Shown: positions 54,137 to 62,904, numbered from the stretch's first letter. The stretch is 64,000 nucleotides of DNA from DATBJJ01 sp963750915 (GCA_963750915.1 CAVVSF010000009.1:682001-746000), one strand, 5' to 3'. Notes: generated by a model from the letters alone, not told the origin. Made by a program: numbers and translations.

Positions 54137-55560
54137 CGATGGACAGCGCCAGGATCCGGACGCTCCTGCTGCAGGTGATGGCGGCGCTCGTACCGCTCGC
54201 CATCATCCTGTTCCTGGTGTCGGCGGCTCGCGCCGGCCGGGTGCCGCGCGGCGAGATCCTGCGCATCACCCAGGACTCCCGGTTCGAGGGGGAGCCGAGC
54301 CTGTCGCCTGACGGCCGCAATGTCGCCTACCGCTGCGACACCGGCTCGGCGGGCGACATCTGCATCGTCGGGGTGAGCGGCGGCCCGGTGCGCAACCTCA
54401 CGCGGACGCCCGACGAGCACGACGCCGAGCCCGCGTTCTCTCCGAGGGGCGACCGAATCGCTTTCCGGCGCGGCCGCGGCATCGCCCTCATTTCGCCCGA
54501 GGGCGGTGAGAGCCGCATGCTCGTCGGCCAGGGGACGCAGCCGGCGTGGACGCCCGACGGGGCCGCGATTTATTACTCGGTGGAGTCGCAGCCGCCGCCC
54601 GGCGGGCCGGGACGAATGAGCGTTTATGAAGGCTGGCGCGTCGAGGTTGCGACCGGGATCACGGCGCAGTACGCGATTGCCGATTTCAAGGAGCCGGCAG
54701 TCTCTCCGCACGGCCAGCGTGTTGCCTACGTCTCGCGGCCGGTCGACATGCGCTACCGGCTCAGGCTGGCGAACACGAACGGAGACGTGTGGACGCGGCC
54801 GATTACCGGCGGTACGCCGGTGCGGGTGACGTATGAGGGCGCGGCGGTGTCGAGCCCGATGTGGTCGGCGGACGGGCGCTATCTCTACTACGTGTCCAGC
54901 CGGCAGGGCTCGCGCAGCATCTGGCGGGTCCGCATCGGGGAGCGCTCCGGCCGCGTGCACAGCGTGCCCGAGCGCGTTCCCACCGCCGCCTCCGAGCCGT
55001 CGCGCATCACCCGTTCGGCCGACGGCGACCGATTGATGTGGTCGGATCGCCGCCTCGTGTCGCGCGGGATGCGCGTCGGTTTCGACACCGACGCCAGGCG
55101 TACTCGCGGCGACCCGGCCGACGCGCCGCTGCTCGATGACGTGGACGTCCGCGGTGAAGAGGCAATCGACCTGACGCTGGAGCGCCAGGTGCCCGGCACT
55201 ACCGCTGACGCGCCGTCGGTGACGCCGCCGGGGCCGTCGCTCGGCGGTCGATGGTCGCCGGATCGCACGATGTTTGCCGGCGCGACCGGCGGCAACATCT
55301 GGATCTACACGCCGGCGCGGGGCAGCTACGAGCATTTCCGCCAGGGCGCCAACCCAATCTGGCTGAACGACAGCCGTCGTCTCGTCTACGACCACGACGG
55401 CCGGCTGTTTCTCGCCGAAGCGGTGCTGAAGATTTCGCGCGAGCTGGTCGCCGCGCCGGATCAGCAGCTCAGTCATCCCGGCCTGTCACGCGACAACACG
55501 CAGCTCTTCTACACGCGCACCGGCGTCGACGCGGACCTCTGGGTCATGAACACGCGATAG
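54133..55560 (+). CDS. PD40/WD40-like beta-propeller protein, membrane anchored
   Basis: 475 residues. An N-terminal membrane helix (LLLQVMAALVPLAIILFLVSA) holds a periplasmic propeller with repeated PD40 motifs (PSLSPDGRNVAYRC, PAFSPRGDRIAFRR, PAWTPDGAAIYYS, PMWSADGRYLYYV, GGRWSPDRTMFAGA). Start GTG 54133 was chosen because it overlaps the radical SAM stop and has GGGAG five bases upstream; ATG 54139 is an alternative. Likely a protein-interaction scaffold, similar to TolB-type propellers. Confidence 0.8.
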   Translation: MTMDSARIRTLLLQVMAALVPLAIILFLVSAARAGRVPRGEILRITQDSRFEGEPSLSPDGRNVAYRCDTGSAGDICIVGVSGGPVRNLTRTPDEHDAEPAFSPRGDRIAFRRGRGIALISPEGGESRMLVGQGTQPAWTPDGAAIYYSVESQPPPGGPGRMSVYEGWRVEVATGITAQYAIADFKEPAVSPHGQRVAYVSRPVDMRYRLRLANTNGDVWTRPITGGTPVRVTYEGAAVSSPMWSADGRYLYYVSSRQGSRSIWRVRIGERSGRVHSVPERVPTAASEPSRITRSADGDRLMWSDRRLVSRGMRVGFDTDARRTRGDPADAPLLDDVDVRGEEAIDLTLERQVPGTTADAPSVTPPGPSLGGRWSPDRTMFAGATGGNIWIYTPARGSYEHFRQGANPIWLNDSRRLVYDHDGRLFLAEAVLKISRELVAAPDQQLSHPGLSRDNTQLFYTRTGVDADLWVMNTR

Positions 55561-55572
55561 CCTCAGTCGTAG

Positions 55573-55592
55573 CGCGGAGCTTCAGCTCCGCG
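55573..55592. repeat. GC-rich hairpin CGCGGAGC-TTCA-GCTCCGCG
   Basis: A perfect 8-bp stem with a TTCA loop lies 12 bases after the PD40 stop. The stem is shared, with one extra pair, by the hairpin at 18116-18137, so the two look like copies of one interspersed element; it could also terminate transcription. Confidence 0.65.
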
Positions 55593-55630
55593 AGCAGCGC
55601 CGACGTCGCGCGGACCTGCACCTGCGCGAG

Positions 55631-55636
55631 TACAAT
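55631..55636 (+). promoter_or_regulatory. -10 element TACAAT of the Dabb gene
   Basis: TACAAT lies 28 bases before the ATG at 55665; the short leader contains TGGAGG four bases before that start. Confidence 0.45.
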
Positions 55637-55664
55637 CACCACGTTTGTTTCTATTGGAGGGCGA

Positions 55665-56099
55665 ATGTTCCTGAACGTGGTTCCCGCGATCGTCGAATCC
55701 ATCGCCAGCGGCCGGCGCGCCGCCGGCGTGCTGGCAGCGCTGCTGATCCTGCCGTTGTTCGTGCCGCTGGTGGCGTACGCCCAGAAGCAGCCGGTTCGAC
55801 ATGTCGTGGTCTTCAAGTACAAGCCTGGGACGACGCCGGAGCAGATCAGGCAGGTGACGGATGCTTTCCGCGATCTCGGCAAGAAAATTCCGGGAATCGT
55901 CGGCTTCGAGACCGGAGTGAACGACTCGCCTGAAAAGAAGAACCTCGACTTCACCCACGTCTACATGCTGACGTTCGAGGACGCGGCGGCGCGCGACGCC
56001 TACCTGCCTCACCCCGAGCACAAGAAGTTCGGCCAGCTGCTCGGCCAGCTCGGCGTCGTGGCGGACGTCTTCGTCGTTGATTTTCCGGTGGGGAAGTAG
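55665..56099 (+). CDS. Secreted Dabb (stress-response A/B-barrel) domain protein
   Basis: 144 residues. A signal-like N-terminus (VLAALLILPLFVPLVAYAQ) precedes a complete Dabb domain (RHVVVFKYKPGTTPEQIRQV, GIVGFETGVNDSPEKKNLDFTHVYMLTFED, YLPHPEHKKFG). Most Dabb proteins are cytoplasmic, so the signal peptide is unusual. GGAGG sets the start. No partner gene is evident. Confidence 0.82.
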   Translation: MFLNVVPAIVESIASGRRAAGVLAALLILPLFVPLVAYAQKQPVRHVVVFKYKPGTTPEQIRQVTDAFRDLGKKIPGIVGFETGVNDSPEKKNLDFTHVYMLTFEDAAARDAYLPHPEHKKFGQLLGQLGVVADVFVVDFPVGK

Positions 56100-56102
56100 C
56101 TG

Positions 56103-56615
56103 CTACACGCGGCCGCTGAGCGAGACGATCAACCTGTGCGGGGCGCTGGTCACCGTCAGCCCGGCGAGGTGGCGGATCAGGTCGCCGCGGCCGTAGTGAG
56201 CGAGCAGCAGCTCGACGTTGACGAGGATGCGGTCGCCGTCGACGCTGATCCCGGGCGGCAGGACGTCGAGGAACCGGCTCGGGCCGGCCATCGACAGGAG
56301 GCGGGTCACGCCGGTCAGCCGCAGCGCCAGGATCGGTCGATGCGGCAGCGCCGGCTGCTCGTCGATCAGGAGCCGGACGTTGAACGGCAGCGTCAGGCCG
56401 CCGGCGGCCACCCGCAGCGTGACCTTGATCTGATTCCCGTCGTCGGACTCGATCTGGACTTCACGGATCGGGCCGGCCGGCGGCAGGCTCTTGGCGATCA
56501 GCTCGTTGATGAGGCGATCGCCTATCGGGATCGTCGCCGAGGCCGTCGCGCCGGCGAGGTCGGGAAAGCCGGCGCTCTGCTGCCGGCGCAGCGTCTCCAT
56601 GAGCATCTCGTGCAC
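56103..56615 (-). CDS. Protein of unknown function (LmeA/DUF2993-like beta-rich?)
   Basis: 170 residues, no signal peptide. A helical N-terminus is followed by beta-rich sequence (REVQIESDDGNQIKVTLRVA, GLTLPFNVRLLIDEQPALP, PRFLDVLPPGISVDGDRILVNVEL). The strand-rich lipid-binding style only vaguely recalls DUF2993-type domains. GTG 56615 was chosen because TACTCT lies exactly six bases upstream; ATG 56606 and 56600 are alternatives. It ends four bases from the convergent Dabb gene. Confidence 0.6.
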   Translation of the reverse strand: MHEMLMETLRRQQSAGFPDLAGATASATIPIGDRLINELIAKSLPPAGPIREVQIESDDGNQIKVTLRVAAGGLTLPFNVRLLIDEQPALPHRPILALRLTGVTRLLSMAGPSRFLDVLPPGISVDGDRILVNVELLLAHYGRGDLIRHLAGLTVTSAPHRLIVSLSGRV

Positions 56616-56621
56616 GGCAGC

Positions 56622-56627
56622 AGAGTA
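56622..56627 (-). promoter_or_regulatory. -10 element TACTCT for a leaderless GTG start
   Basis: Minus-strand TACTCT is followed by six bases and the GTG at 56615. Confidence 0.4.
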
Positions 56628-56722
56628 GCAGAGGTCGCGGCGTTTCGCGCGCCGCGAGGGCCGCGTTCAGGCGCTCGATCTCTGGTACGGGGGTCGCCGG
56701 GTCGATCCGGGGGAGGACTAGG

Positions 56723-58015
56723 TTACCTTCCGGGCGATCGCAGGAGCCTCGATTCCAGGCCCTTGCCCCCTGCGCCCTCGCCGACGAGCACTTCGCGCGC
56801 GTCGCCGTAGATGGCCGTGATCCGGCCGCCTTGAATCTCGAGCGCCGACGGGCGGCCGCTCTTGAAGAAGCTGGTCAGCATCCCCGTATCGATCAGGAAA
56901 ACGCGATTGCCGAAGCGCGCCCGGATCCTCCCGGGCGACGACGGCGTGTGGCCGGTGACGAAGCGCTGGACACCGAGGCGTTCGACGAGGGCCGCGACTT
57001 TCGGCTCGTCGCTGTCGGGCCAGGTGGCGAAGCCGCGGAACCAGAGCGGACCCTCGGCGTCGAGGAGCGACGTCTTGCCGACCTGGAACAGGCTCTGGAG
57101 TTTGTCGACGAACTCGCGCGTGACGTGGTCGCCGAGCGGCGCCTCCGCCTTGATCGCGGCGCTGATGCGCTCGACTTCGGCCGCGGCCGCTTCGCCGGCC
57201 TCGGCCAGCGTGCAGAAAGGCGGCACGAGCTGCGCCTGGACCATCGCGGCGCGGGTGTCGTCCCACGCCCTGACTTCCGCCGCGGCGGTCTTGTTGATGG
57301 CGTCGAGGTCCGCGGCCTGGCCGGCCTGCACCCCGGCGTGCATGAAGACGCTGCCGTCGATCGTCGCCAGGACCTGGTGCGATCGCAGCCACCGGCCGTA
57401 GACGCCGCGAGGTCCGAGCGCCTCGACGTACTCGACGTATCCCGGCGGATGCGCCGCCATCCACTCGTCGCGGGTCTTGACGGCCTCGCGACGCTTGCCC
57501 TGCCGCGACGCGATGCGCGCGTAGTCGGAGTAGGCGCGCTTGCGTCGATCCTCCGAGCGCTGGTCGGCGAACGTCGCGTAGGTCTCGGCCGAGACGTCGC
57601 GGAACTCGGCCAGCAGGTTCATCATCTCGTGGTTGCCGAGCAGCGACTCGACCCGTCCGCCGGCGCGTTTGGCTTCATCCTCGAGCCGCATCAGGAGATC
57701 GAGCGCCGGCCTGACGCCGGGGCCGCGGTCGAAGACGTCGCCGGTCTGCACCAGGATGGCGTTGCCGCCGCTCCAGCGCTGCGAGCCGTCGATCAGCCCC
57801 GCGGTCTGGAGGATGCCAACCAGCTGGTCGAAGGCGCCATGGACATCACCGATGGCGACGATCCGCCGGCCGGTCGCCGCCGTCGCGTTCTGGGCCGCGG
57901 CGGAGCCGGCGCTACGCTCCAGCGCGAGCAGTCCGGCGACGATCACGAGGGCCGTCAGAACGGTCGGGGCAAAAGGCCGTCGGGCCAGCCACAGCGGGCG
58001 ATTCCACGGGAACAT
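56723..58015 (-). CDS. Calcineurin-type metallophosphoesterase, membrane anchored
   Basis: 430 residues. An N-terminal membrane helix (TVLTALVIVAGLLALERS) places the enzyme on the periplasmic side. All phosphoesterase motifs are present in order: GDVHG, GDVFDRG, GNHEMMN, and the C-terminal FVTGHTP and IDTGM. The insert between GNHE and the second half is unusually long (~170 residues). The class includes protein phosphatases and nucleotide hydrolases. TATGAT exactly six bases before ATG 58015 makes it leaderless and decides this start over 58054. Confidence 0.88.
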   Translation of the reverse strand: MFPWNRPLWLARRPFAPTVLTALVIVAGLLALERSAGSAAAQNATAATGRRIVAIGDVHGAFDQLVGILQTAGLIDGSQRWSGGNAILVQTGDVFDRGPGVRPALDLLMRLEDEAKRAGGRVESLLGNHEMMNLLAEFRDVSAETYATFADQRSEDRRKRAYSDYARIASRQGKRREAVKTRDEWMAAHPPGYVEYVEALGPRGVYGRWLRSHQVLATIDGSVFMHAGVQAGQAADLDAINKTAAAEVRAWDDTRAAMVQAQLVPPFCTLAEAGEAAAAEVERISAAIKAEAPLGDHVTREFVDKLQSLFQVGKTSLLDAEGPLWFRGFATWPDSDEPKVAALVERLGVQRFVTGHTPSSPGRIRARFGNRVFLIDTGMLTSFFKSGRPSALEIQGGRITAIYGDAREVLVGEGAGGKGLESRLLRSPGR

Positions 58016-58021
58016 GCCCTG

Positions 58022-58027
58022 ATCATA
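58022..58027 (-). promoter_or_regulatory. -10 element TATGAT for leaderless phosphoesterase gene
   Basis: Minus-strand TATGAT is followed by six bases and the ATG at 58015. Confidence 0.55.
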
Positions 58028-58130
58028 CTGCCCGGTGAAGCGTGATAGCATCACGCTTTCCCCGTTCGGCGGCGGTGTGCGCAGAGTCCGACCCGTGCCG
58101 GATATCCAACGACATTGAACAGGTGAGTCG

Positions 58131-60557
58131 ATGACCCCGCGCCGCTATATGCCCGCGCTGCTGCTGTTGTTTGTCCTCAGCGGCTGCGCCGCCCTCGTGT
58201 ATGAAGTCGTCTGGTTCCAGCTGCTGCAACTCGTCATCGGCTCGTCGGTGGTTTCACTCGCCGTGCTGCTCGGGACGTTCATGGGCGGGATGTGTCTCGG
58301 CAGCTTCCTGTTGCCCCGCTACGTATCGTCGCGCGAGCATCCGCTGCGCGTCTACGCCTACATGGAGATCGGCATCGGCGTTCTCGGCCTCCTGATTCTC
58401 TTCGGCATGCCGGTGCTCTCCAGCATCTACATTGCCTGGGGCGGGTCCGGAGTCGGCGGCCTGATCTTCCGCGCCCTGGCCGCCAGCATCTGCCTGCTGC
58501 CGCCGACGATCCTGATGGGCGCGACGCTGCCGGCGATGTCGCGCTGGGTCGAGACCAGCCCGCAGGGCGTGGCCTGGCTCGGCTACTTTTACGGCGGCAA
58601 TACCGGCGGCGCGGTCATCGGCAGCCTGCTCGCCGGCTTCTACCTGCTGCGCGTGCACGACATGGCCGTCGCCACTTACGTCGCGGTCGCGCTCAACCTT
58701 GTCGTCGGGGCGCTGGCGATGCTCGTCGCGCGCGCGACGCCGTATGAGGCACCGGCAGCGCCGAAGGCCAAAGCCCAGGTCGCCGCCGGCGCCTGGTCGG
58801 TCTACGTCGCGATCGCGATTTCCGGCGCCACGGCGCTGGCGTCGCAGGTCATCTGGACCCGCACGCTCTCGCTGCTCTTCGGCGCGACGGTCTATACCTT
58901 CTCGCTCATCCTCGCCGTCTTCCTGTTCGGCATCGGCATCGGCAGCAGCGTCGGCTCGATGCTGGCGCGCAGCCTCGAGCGGCCGCGCATCGCCCTCGGC
59001 TGGGTGCAGATGCTGCTGTGCGGGGCGATTGCCTGGGCCGCCTATACGCTGGCGCTCTCGCTGCCGTTCTGGCCGATCGATCCGTCGATCTCGATGAGCC
59101 CCTGGTACAACTTTCCGCTCGACCTCGCCCGCGCCTTCTGGGTCGTGCTGCCGGCGTCGATCCTGTGGGGCGCGAGCTTCCCGCTCGCGCTGGCCTCGGT
59201 CGCGGCCAAGGGGCAGGACCCCGGGCGGCTCGTCGGCGGCGTCTACGCCGCCAATACCGTTGGCGCGATTGTCGGCGCCCTCGGCGGCAGCCTGATCATG
59301 GTGACCTGGCTCGGCACGCAGCACTCGCAGCAGGCGCTGATCATCCTGAGCGGCCTGGCGGCGCTGCTGGTGCTCGAGCCGCTGACGTCGACGGCTGAAG
59401 CCGGACGTCCGCGTTCGGCCTGGGCCGGGACGCTGCCGATCGTCATCGGCGCCGTCGTCGCGGCGCTGCTCGCGCGCAACGTGCCGCCGCTGCCGAAGCT
59501 GCTCGTGGCCTACGGCCGCTACGCCGCGACCCGTTCACACCAGGACATCGACGTCATCTACATGGGCGAGGGCTGGAACGCCTCGGTCGCAGTGACCCGC
59601 CTGCCGGGCGGTGTGCTGAACTACCACAACGCCGGCAAGGTCCAGGCCTCGAGCGAGCCGCAGGACATGCGGCTGCAGCGCATGCTCGGCCACCTGACCA
59701 CCATCATCACGAAGAACCCGACCAAGAAAGTCCTGGTCATCGGCTGCGGCGCCGGCGTCACGGCCGGCGCGGTCTCGATCGACCCCTACCTCGAGCACGA
59801 GACCATCGCCGAGATCGAGCCGCTGGTCCCGAGCGTCGTCTCGACCTACTTCGGCGATCACAACTTCAACGTCATCAAGAACCCGAAAGTGCGCGTCCAG
59901 CTGGACGACGCCCGGCACTACCTGATGACGACGAAGGAGAAGTTCGACGCGATTACGTCGGATCCGCTCGACCCGTGGGTCAAGGGCGCGGCGATGCTCT
60001 ACACCCGCGAGTTCTTCGAGATCGTCAAGGAGCATCTGAACCCCGGCGGCGTCGTGACGCTGTTCGTGCAGCTGTACGAGAGCAACACCGCGGCGGTCAA
60101 GAGCGAGATCGCAACCTTCATGGAGGCGTTCCCGAACGGCATCGTCTGGGGCAACACGCAGGACGGCCGCGGCTACGATCTCGTGCTGATGGGCACCGTC
60201 GAACCGCTGCAGATCAACGTCGACGAGATCCAGGCCAAGCTCGATCGCCCGGAGTACGCCCCGGTGAAACAGTCGCTGAGTGAAGTCGGCCTCTTCTCGG
60301 CGGTCGATCTGTTCTCGACCTTTGCCGGCCGCGGCCCGGACCTCAAGGGCTGGACCAAGGACGCGATCATCAACCGCGACCGCAACCTGAAGCTCCAGTA
60401 CCTGGCCGGCCTCGGCCTCAACCTGTATCAGAGCGATCGCATCTACTCCGACATGCTGACGCATGCGAAGTACCCCGAAGGCCTGTTCTCCGGCAGCGAT
60501 CAGACGCTCCAGGCGCTGCGCGAGGGGATTCTGCGGGCGCAAGGCCGAGGAATGTAG
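58131..60557 (+). CDS. Membrane-fused spermidine-synthase-like protein
   Basis: 808 residues. The first ~470 residues hold about 12 helices in the MFS-like pattern of fused polyamine synthases (LSGCAALVYEVVWFQLLQLVIG; LGYFYGGNTGGAVIGSLLAGF; SGATALASQVIWTRTLSLLFG). The C-terminal domain is a SpeE-like class I methyltransferase fold (VLVIGCGAGVTAGAVSIDP, IAEIEPLV, VRVQLDDARHYL, FDAITSDPLDPWVKGA). It may make or export polyamine-like compounds; activity is unproven for this family. AGGTGAG precedes the ATG. A 7-bp array begins six bases after the stop. Confidence 0.88.
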   Translation: MTPRRYMPALLLLFVLSGCAALVYEVVWFQLLQLVIGSSVVSLAVLLGTFMGGMCLGSFLLPRYVSSREHPLRVYAYMEIGIGVLGLLILFGMPVLSSIYIAWGGSGVGGLIFRALAASICLLPPTILMGATLPAMSRWVETSPQGVAWLGYFYGGNTGGAVIGSLLAGFYLLRVHDMAVATYVAVALNLVVGALAMLVARATPYEAPAAPKAKAQVAAGAWSVYVAIAISGATALASQVIWTRTLSLLFGATVYTFSLILAVFLFGIGIGSSVGSMLARSLERPRIALGWVQMLLCGAIAWAAYTLALSLPFWPIDPSISMSPWYNFPLDLARAFWVVLPASILWGASFPLALASVAAKGQDPGRLVGGVYAANTVGAIVGALGGSLIMVTWLGTQHSQQALIILSGLAALLVLEPLTSTAEAGRPRSAWAGTLPIVIGAVVAALLARNVPPLPKLLVAYGRYAATRSHQDIDVIYMGEGWNASVAVTRLPGGVLNYHNAGKVQASSEPQDMRLQRMLGHLTTIITKNPTKKVLVIGCGAGVTAGAVSIDPYLEHETIAEIEPLVPSVVSTYFGDHNFNVIKNPKVRVQLDDARHYLMTTKEKFDAITSDPLDPWVKGAAMLYTREFFEIVKEHLNPGGVVTLFVQLYESNTAAVKSEIATFMEAFPNGIVWGNTQDGRGYDLVLMGTVEPLQINVDEIQAKLDRPEYAPVKQSLSEVGLFSAVDLFSTFAGRGPDLKGWTKDAIINRDRNLKLQYLAGLGLNLYQSDRIYSDMLTHAKYPEGLFSGSDQTLQALREGILRAQGRGM

Positions 60558-60562
60558 GAAGA

Positions 60563-60652
60563 AAGGTCGAAGTTCGAAGTTCGAACTTCGAAGTAGAAGT
60601 TCAAACTTCGAACTTCTAACTCACTTCGCCCTTCGACCTTCGAACTTCGTAC
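60563..60652. repeat. Heptanucleotide array of AAGTTCG-type units, palindromic
   Basis: About 13 units with a 7-base period (AAGGTCG, two AAGTTCG, AACTTCG, AAGTAGA and so on, then TTCGCCC, TTCGACC, TTCGAAC, TTCGTAC). The units are themselves near-palindromic, and the left half is the reverse complement of the right half. The array lies between convergent genes and encodes the C-terminal 12 residues of the minus-strand ATPase. Confidence 0.8.
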
Positions 60653-61407
60653 TTGGCAAGGGTTCCGTCGAACAATGTGATTTGACGCTCGGCCCGGGCG
60701 ATATACGCCGGGTTGTGCGTTGCGAGGCAGACGGTGGCGCCGTCGGCGTGCAGCTCGTCGAGCATGCGCATCACGCTCTCGCCGCTCTTCGAGTCCAGGT
60801 TGCCGGTGGGCTCGTCGGCGAGCAGGATCGGCGGACGGCCGGCGTAGGCGCGGGCGATCGCCACGAGCTGCTGGTGGCCGCCCGACAGCGATCCCGGCCG
60901 CTGCTTTGCCCGGGCGCTGAGGCCGACGCGTTCGAGCGCGGTCATGACCTTCTGCTGGCGCTCCTGCGCCGAGGCGCCGCGCACCGTCAACGGGTACTCG
61001 ACGTTCTCGTACACCGTCATGTCGCCGATCAGGTTGAAGCTCTGGAAGATCAGGCCGATGTCGACGTTGCGGGCGCGGGCGCGCTCCGCCGGCGAGAGCC
61101 GCTCGGCGGCGCGGCCGTTCAGCCAGTAGCGACCCGCGGTCGGCGACTCGAGCAGTGCCAGCACCGCAAGCAGCGTCGACTTGCCGCAGCCCGACGGCCC
61201 GGCGATCGAGACGTACTGGCCCCGGGGGATGTCGAGGGTGACGTCCGACAGCGCGTGCGTTTCTTCGTCCGCGTCGCCCTTGAACACCTTGCTGATCGCC
61301 TCGAGGCGAATCAGCGGCGTTCCGTCGCCTGCCGGCAGATCATCGGCGGCGCGATCCAGCGCCGCGACGCCGCCCTTGCGGCGGTCGGAAAATGGCCACC
61401 ACGACAC
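60616..61407 (-). CDS. MacB/LolD-type ABC transporter ATPase
   Basis: 263 residues. Walker A GPSGCGKST, Q-loop FQSFNLI, signature LSGGHQQL, Walker B ILLADEPTGNLDS and the H-loop His in LATHNP are all present; the signature-side Gln run is typical of the MacB/LolD/FtsE branch. A ~30-residue polar N-terminal extension precedes the domain. No permease is adjacent. GTG 61407 has GAGGTGCAGCA upstream. The C-terminus (KYEVRRSKGEVS) is encoded by the AAGTTCG array and should not be treated as conserved sequence. Confidence 0.88.
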   Translation of the reverse strand: MSWWPFSDRRKGGVAALDRAADDLPAGDGTPLIRLEAISKVFKGDADEETHALSDVTLDIPRGQYVSIAGPSGCGKSTLLAVLALLESPTAGRYWLNGRAAERLSPAERARARNVDIGLIFQSFNLIGDMTVYENVEYPLTVRGASAQERQQKVMTALERVGLSARAKQRPGSLSGGHQQLVAIARAYAGRPPILLADEPTGNLDSKSGESVMRMLDELHADGATVCLATHNPAYIARAERQITLFDGTLAKYEVRRSKGEVS

Positions 61408-61484
61408 TGCTGCACCTCACACGGCCATCAGCCTAGCACCCGCCCCGGTGCCCACCTACAGGAATGGGACGAACGGCGCCGCGA

Positions 61485-61490
61485 TACTAT
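61485..61490 (+). promoter_or_regulatory. -10 element TACTAT for leaderless M20 peptidase gene
   Basis: TACTAT is followed by six bases and the ATG at 61497. Confidence 0.55.
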
Positions 61491-61496
61491 GAATCG

Positions 61497-62813
61497 ATGC
61501 GTTCCCTGATGATTTCACTCGTGGCGGCCGCCGCTGCCGCGACACTGGCGCAGGCCCAGTCGCCGGTGGTCCTGCCGGCCGTCGAACAGGCGATCGTCGC
61601 CGCGGTGGACGCCGGTCAGGCTGGCTCGCTGGCGCTGCTCGAGCGCGCCGTCAACATCAACAGCGGCACGCAGAACTTCGACGGCGTCCGCGCCGTCGGC
61701 AAGCTGTTCGCGGCCGAGTTCGAGTCCCTGGGGTTCAAGACCCGCTGGGTCGACGGCACGCCGTTCAAGCGCGCCGGGCACCTCATCGCCGAACGCCCAG
61801 GACCGGGGCGGCGCTTCCTGCTCATCGGCCACCTCGATACCGTGTTCGAGCGGGACAGTCCGTTCCAGAAGTTCGAGCGGACCGGCGACACCGCAGCCCG
61901 CGGGCCTGGCGTCATCGACATGAAGGGCGGCGCCGTCGTCATGCTCTCGGCCCTCGGGGCGCTCGAGAAGGCAGGGGCGCTGAAGGGCATGCACGTCACC
62001 GTGGTGATGACCGGCGACGAGGAGTCGGCGGGCGAGCCGCAGGAGGCGGCGCGGGCGGCGCTGGTCGCCGCCGCCAAGGGCGCCGACGTCGCGCTCGGCT
62101 TCGAGGACGGCGCCGGCGATCCGAGGACCGCCGTGATCGGCCGGCGCGGCACGACGTCGTGGACGCTGAAGGTCAAGGGCCGGCCGGCGCACTCGTCGCA
62201 GGTGTTCCGCGAGGACATCGGCTACGGCGCGATCTTCGAGGCGGCGCGCATCCTGAACGCCTTCCGCGAGACGCTGGCCGGCGAGCCGCACCTGACGTTC
62301 AACCCCGGCCTCATCCTCGGCGGCACCGACGTGCAGTTCGATCCGCCGCAGTCCCGCGGCAGCGCCTTCGGCAAGGAGAACGTCATCCCCGAGCACGTCG
62401 TCGTCGCCGGCGACTTGCGCGCGCTCTCGAAGGAGCAGTTCGCGCAGGCGCGCGAGCGGATGACCGAGATCGTGCGCAAGGCGCCGCTCGCGCAGACCAG
62501 CGCCGAGATCGTTTTCGACGAGGGATATCCGCCCCTGGCGCCGACCGACGGCAACCGGAAGCTGCTCGCGATCTACGACCAGGCCAGCCGCGATGTCGGG
62601 GCCGGCCCGGTCGCGGCGGTCGATCCTGATCGCGCCGGCGCGGCCGACGTTTCGTTCGTCGCCGGCCTCGTGCCGATGGTGCTCGATGGCATCGGCCTGA
62701 TGGGCGACGGCGGGCACACCGTCAAGGAGACCGCCGACCTGCGCACGCTGCCGTCGCAGGCCAAGCGCGCCGCGCTCCTGATGTATCGAGTTGGGCTGAA
62801 CAACGACAAGTAG
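61497..62813 (+). CDS. Secreted M20-family carboxypeptidase (glutamate-carboxypeptidase-like)
   Basis: 438 residues with a signal peptide (LMISLVAAAAAATLAQAQ). The M20 metal-site motifs are in place: GHLDTVFE, GVIDMKGGAVVML, DEESAGEP, and the dimerisation domain VKGRPAHSSQVF. The C-terminal His lies in MGDGGHTVKE. The nearest named relatives are CPG2-type enzymes that release glutamate or acyl groups from peptides and folates. ATG 61497 is preceded by TACTAT-N6, so it is leaderless. An 8-bp tandem array starts one base after the stop. Confidence 0.9.
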   Translation: MRSLMISLVAAAAAATLAQAQSPVVLPAVEQAIVAAVDAGQAGSLALLERAVNINSGTQNFDGVRAVGKLFAAEFESLGFKTRWVDGTPFKRAGHLIAERPGPGRRFLLIGHLDTVFERDSPFQKFERTGDTAARGPGVIDMKGGAVVMLSALGALEKAGALKGMHVTVVMTGDEESAGEPQEAARAALVAAAKGADVALGFEDGAGDPRTAVIGRRGTTSWTLKVKGRPAHSSQVFREDIGYGAIFEAARILNAFRETLAGEPHLTFNPGLILGGTDVQFDPPQSRGSAFGKENVIPEHVVVAGDLRALSKEQFAQARERMTEIVRKAPLAQTSAEIVFDEGYPPLAPTDGNRKLLAIYDQASRDVGAGPVAAVDPDRAGAADVSFVAGLVPMVLDGIGLMGDGGHTVKETADLRTLPSQAKRAALLMYRVGLNNDK

Positions 62814-62814
62814 T

Positions 62815-62854
62815 CGGTTGTCCGGTTGTCCGGTCGTGCGGTTGTCCGGTCGCG
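62815..62854. repeat. Octanucleotide tandem array (CGGTTGTC)5
   Basis: Five 8-base units (three CGGTTGTC, one CGGTCGTG, one CGGTCGCG) follow the M20 stop codon directly. A TCGCGC-GTAA-GCGCGA hairpin (62850-62865) overlaps the end, then a CCTCGCC/GGCGGGG pair, before the convergent VWA gene. Confidence 0.85.
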
Positions 62855-62904
62855 CGTAAGCGCGACCTCGCCGAAGCGCGAAGCGCGAAGGCGGGGCGAA
62901 CTAA

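Noticed and set aside
54100..54140. Second TGA readthrough (selenocysteine) at the end of the second radical SAM gene
   Set aside because: The C-terminal frame ends normally at 54136 overlapping the next start, no Cys precedes the TGA and no SECIS-like hairpin follows; the break at 53868 is a frameshift, not a stop readthrough.
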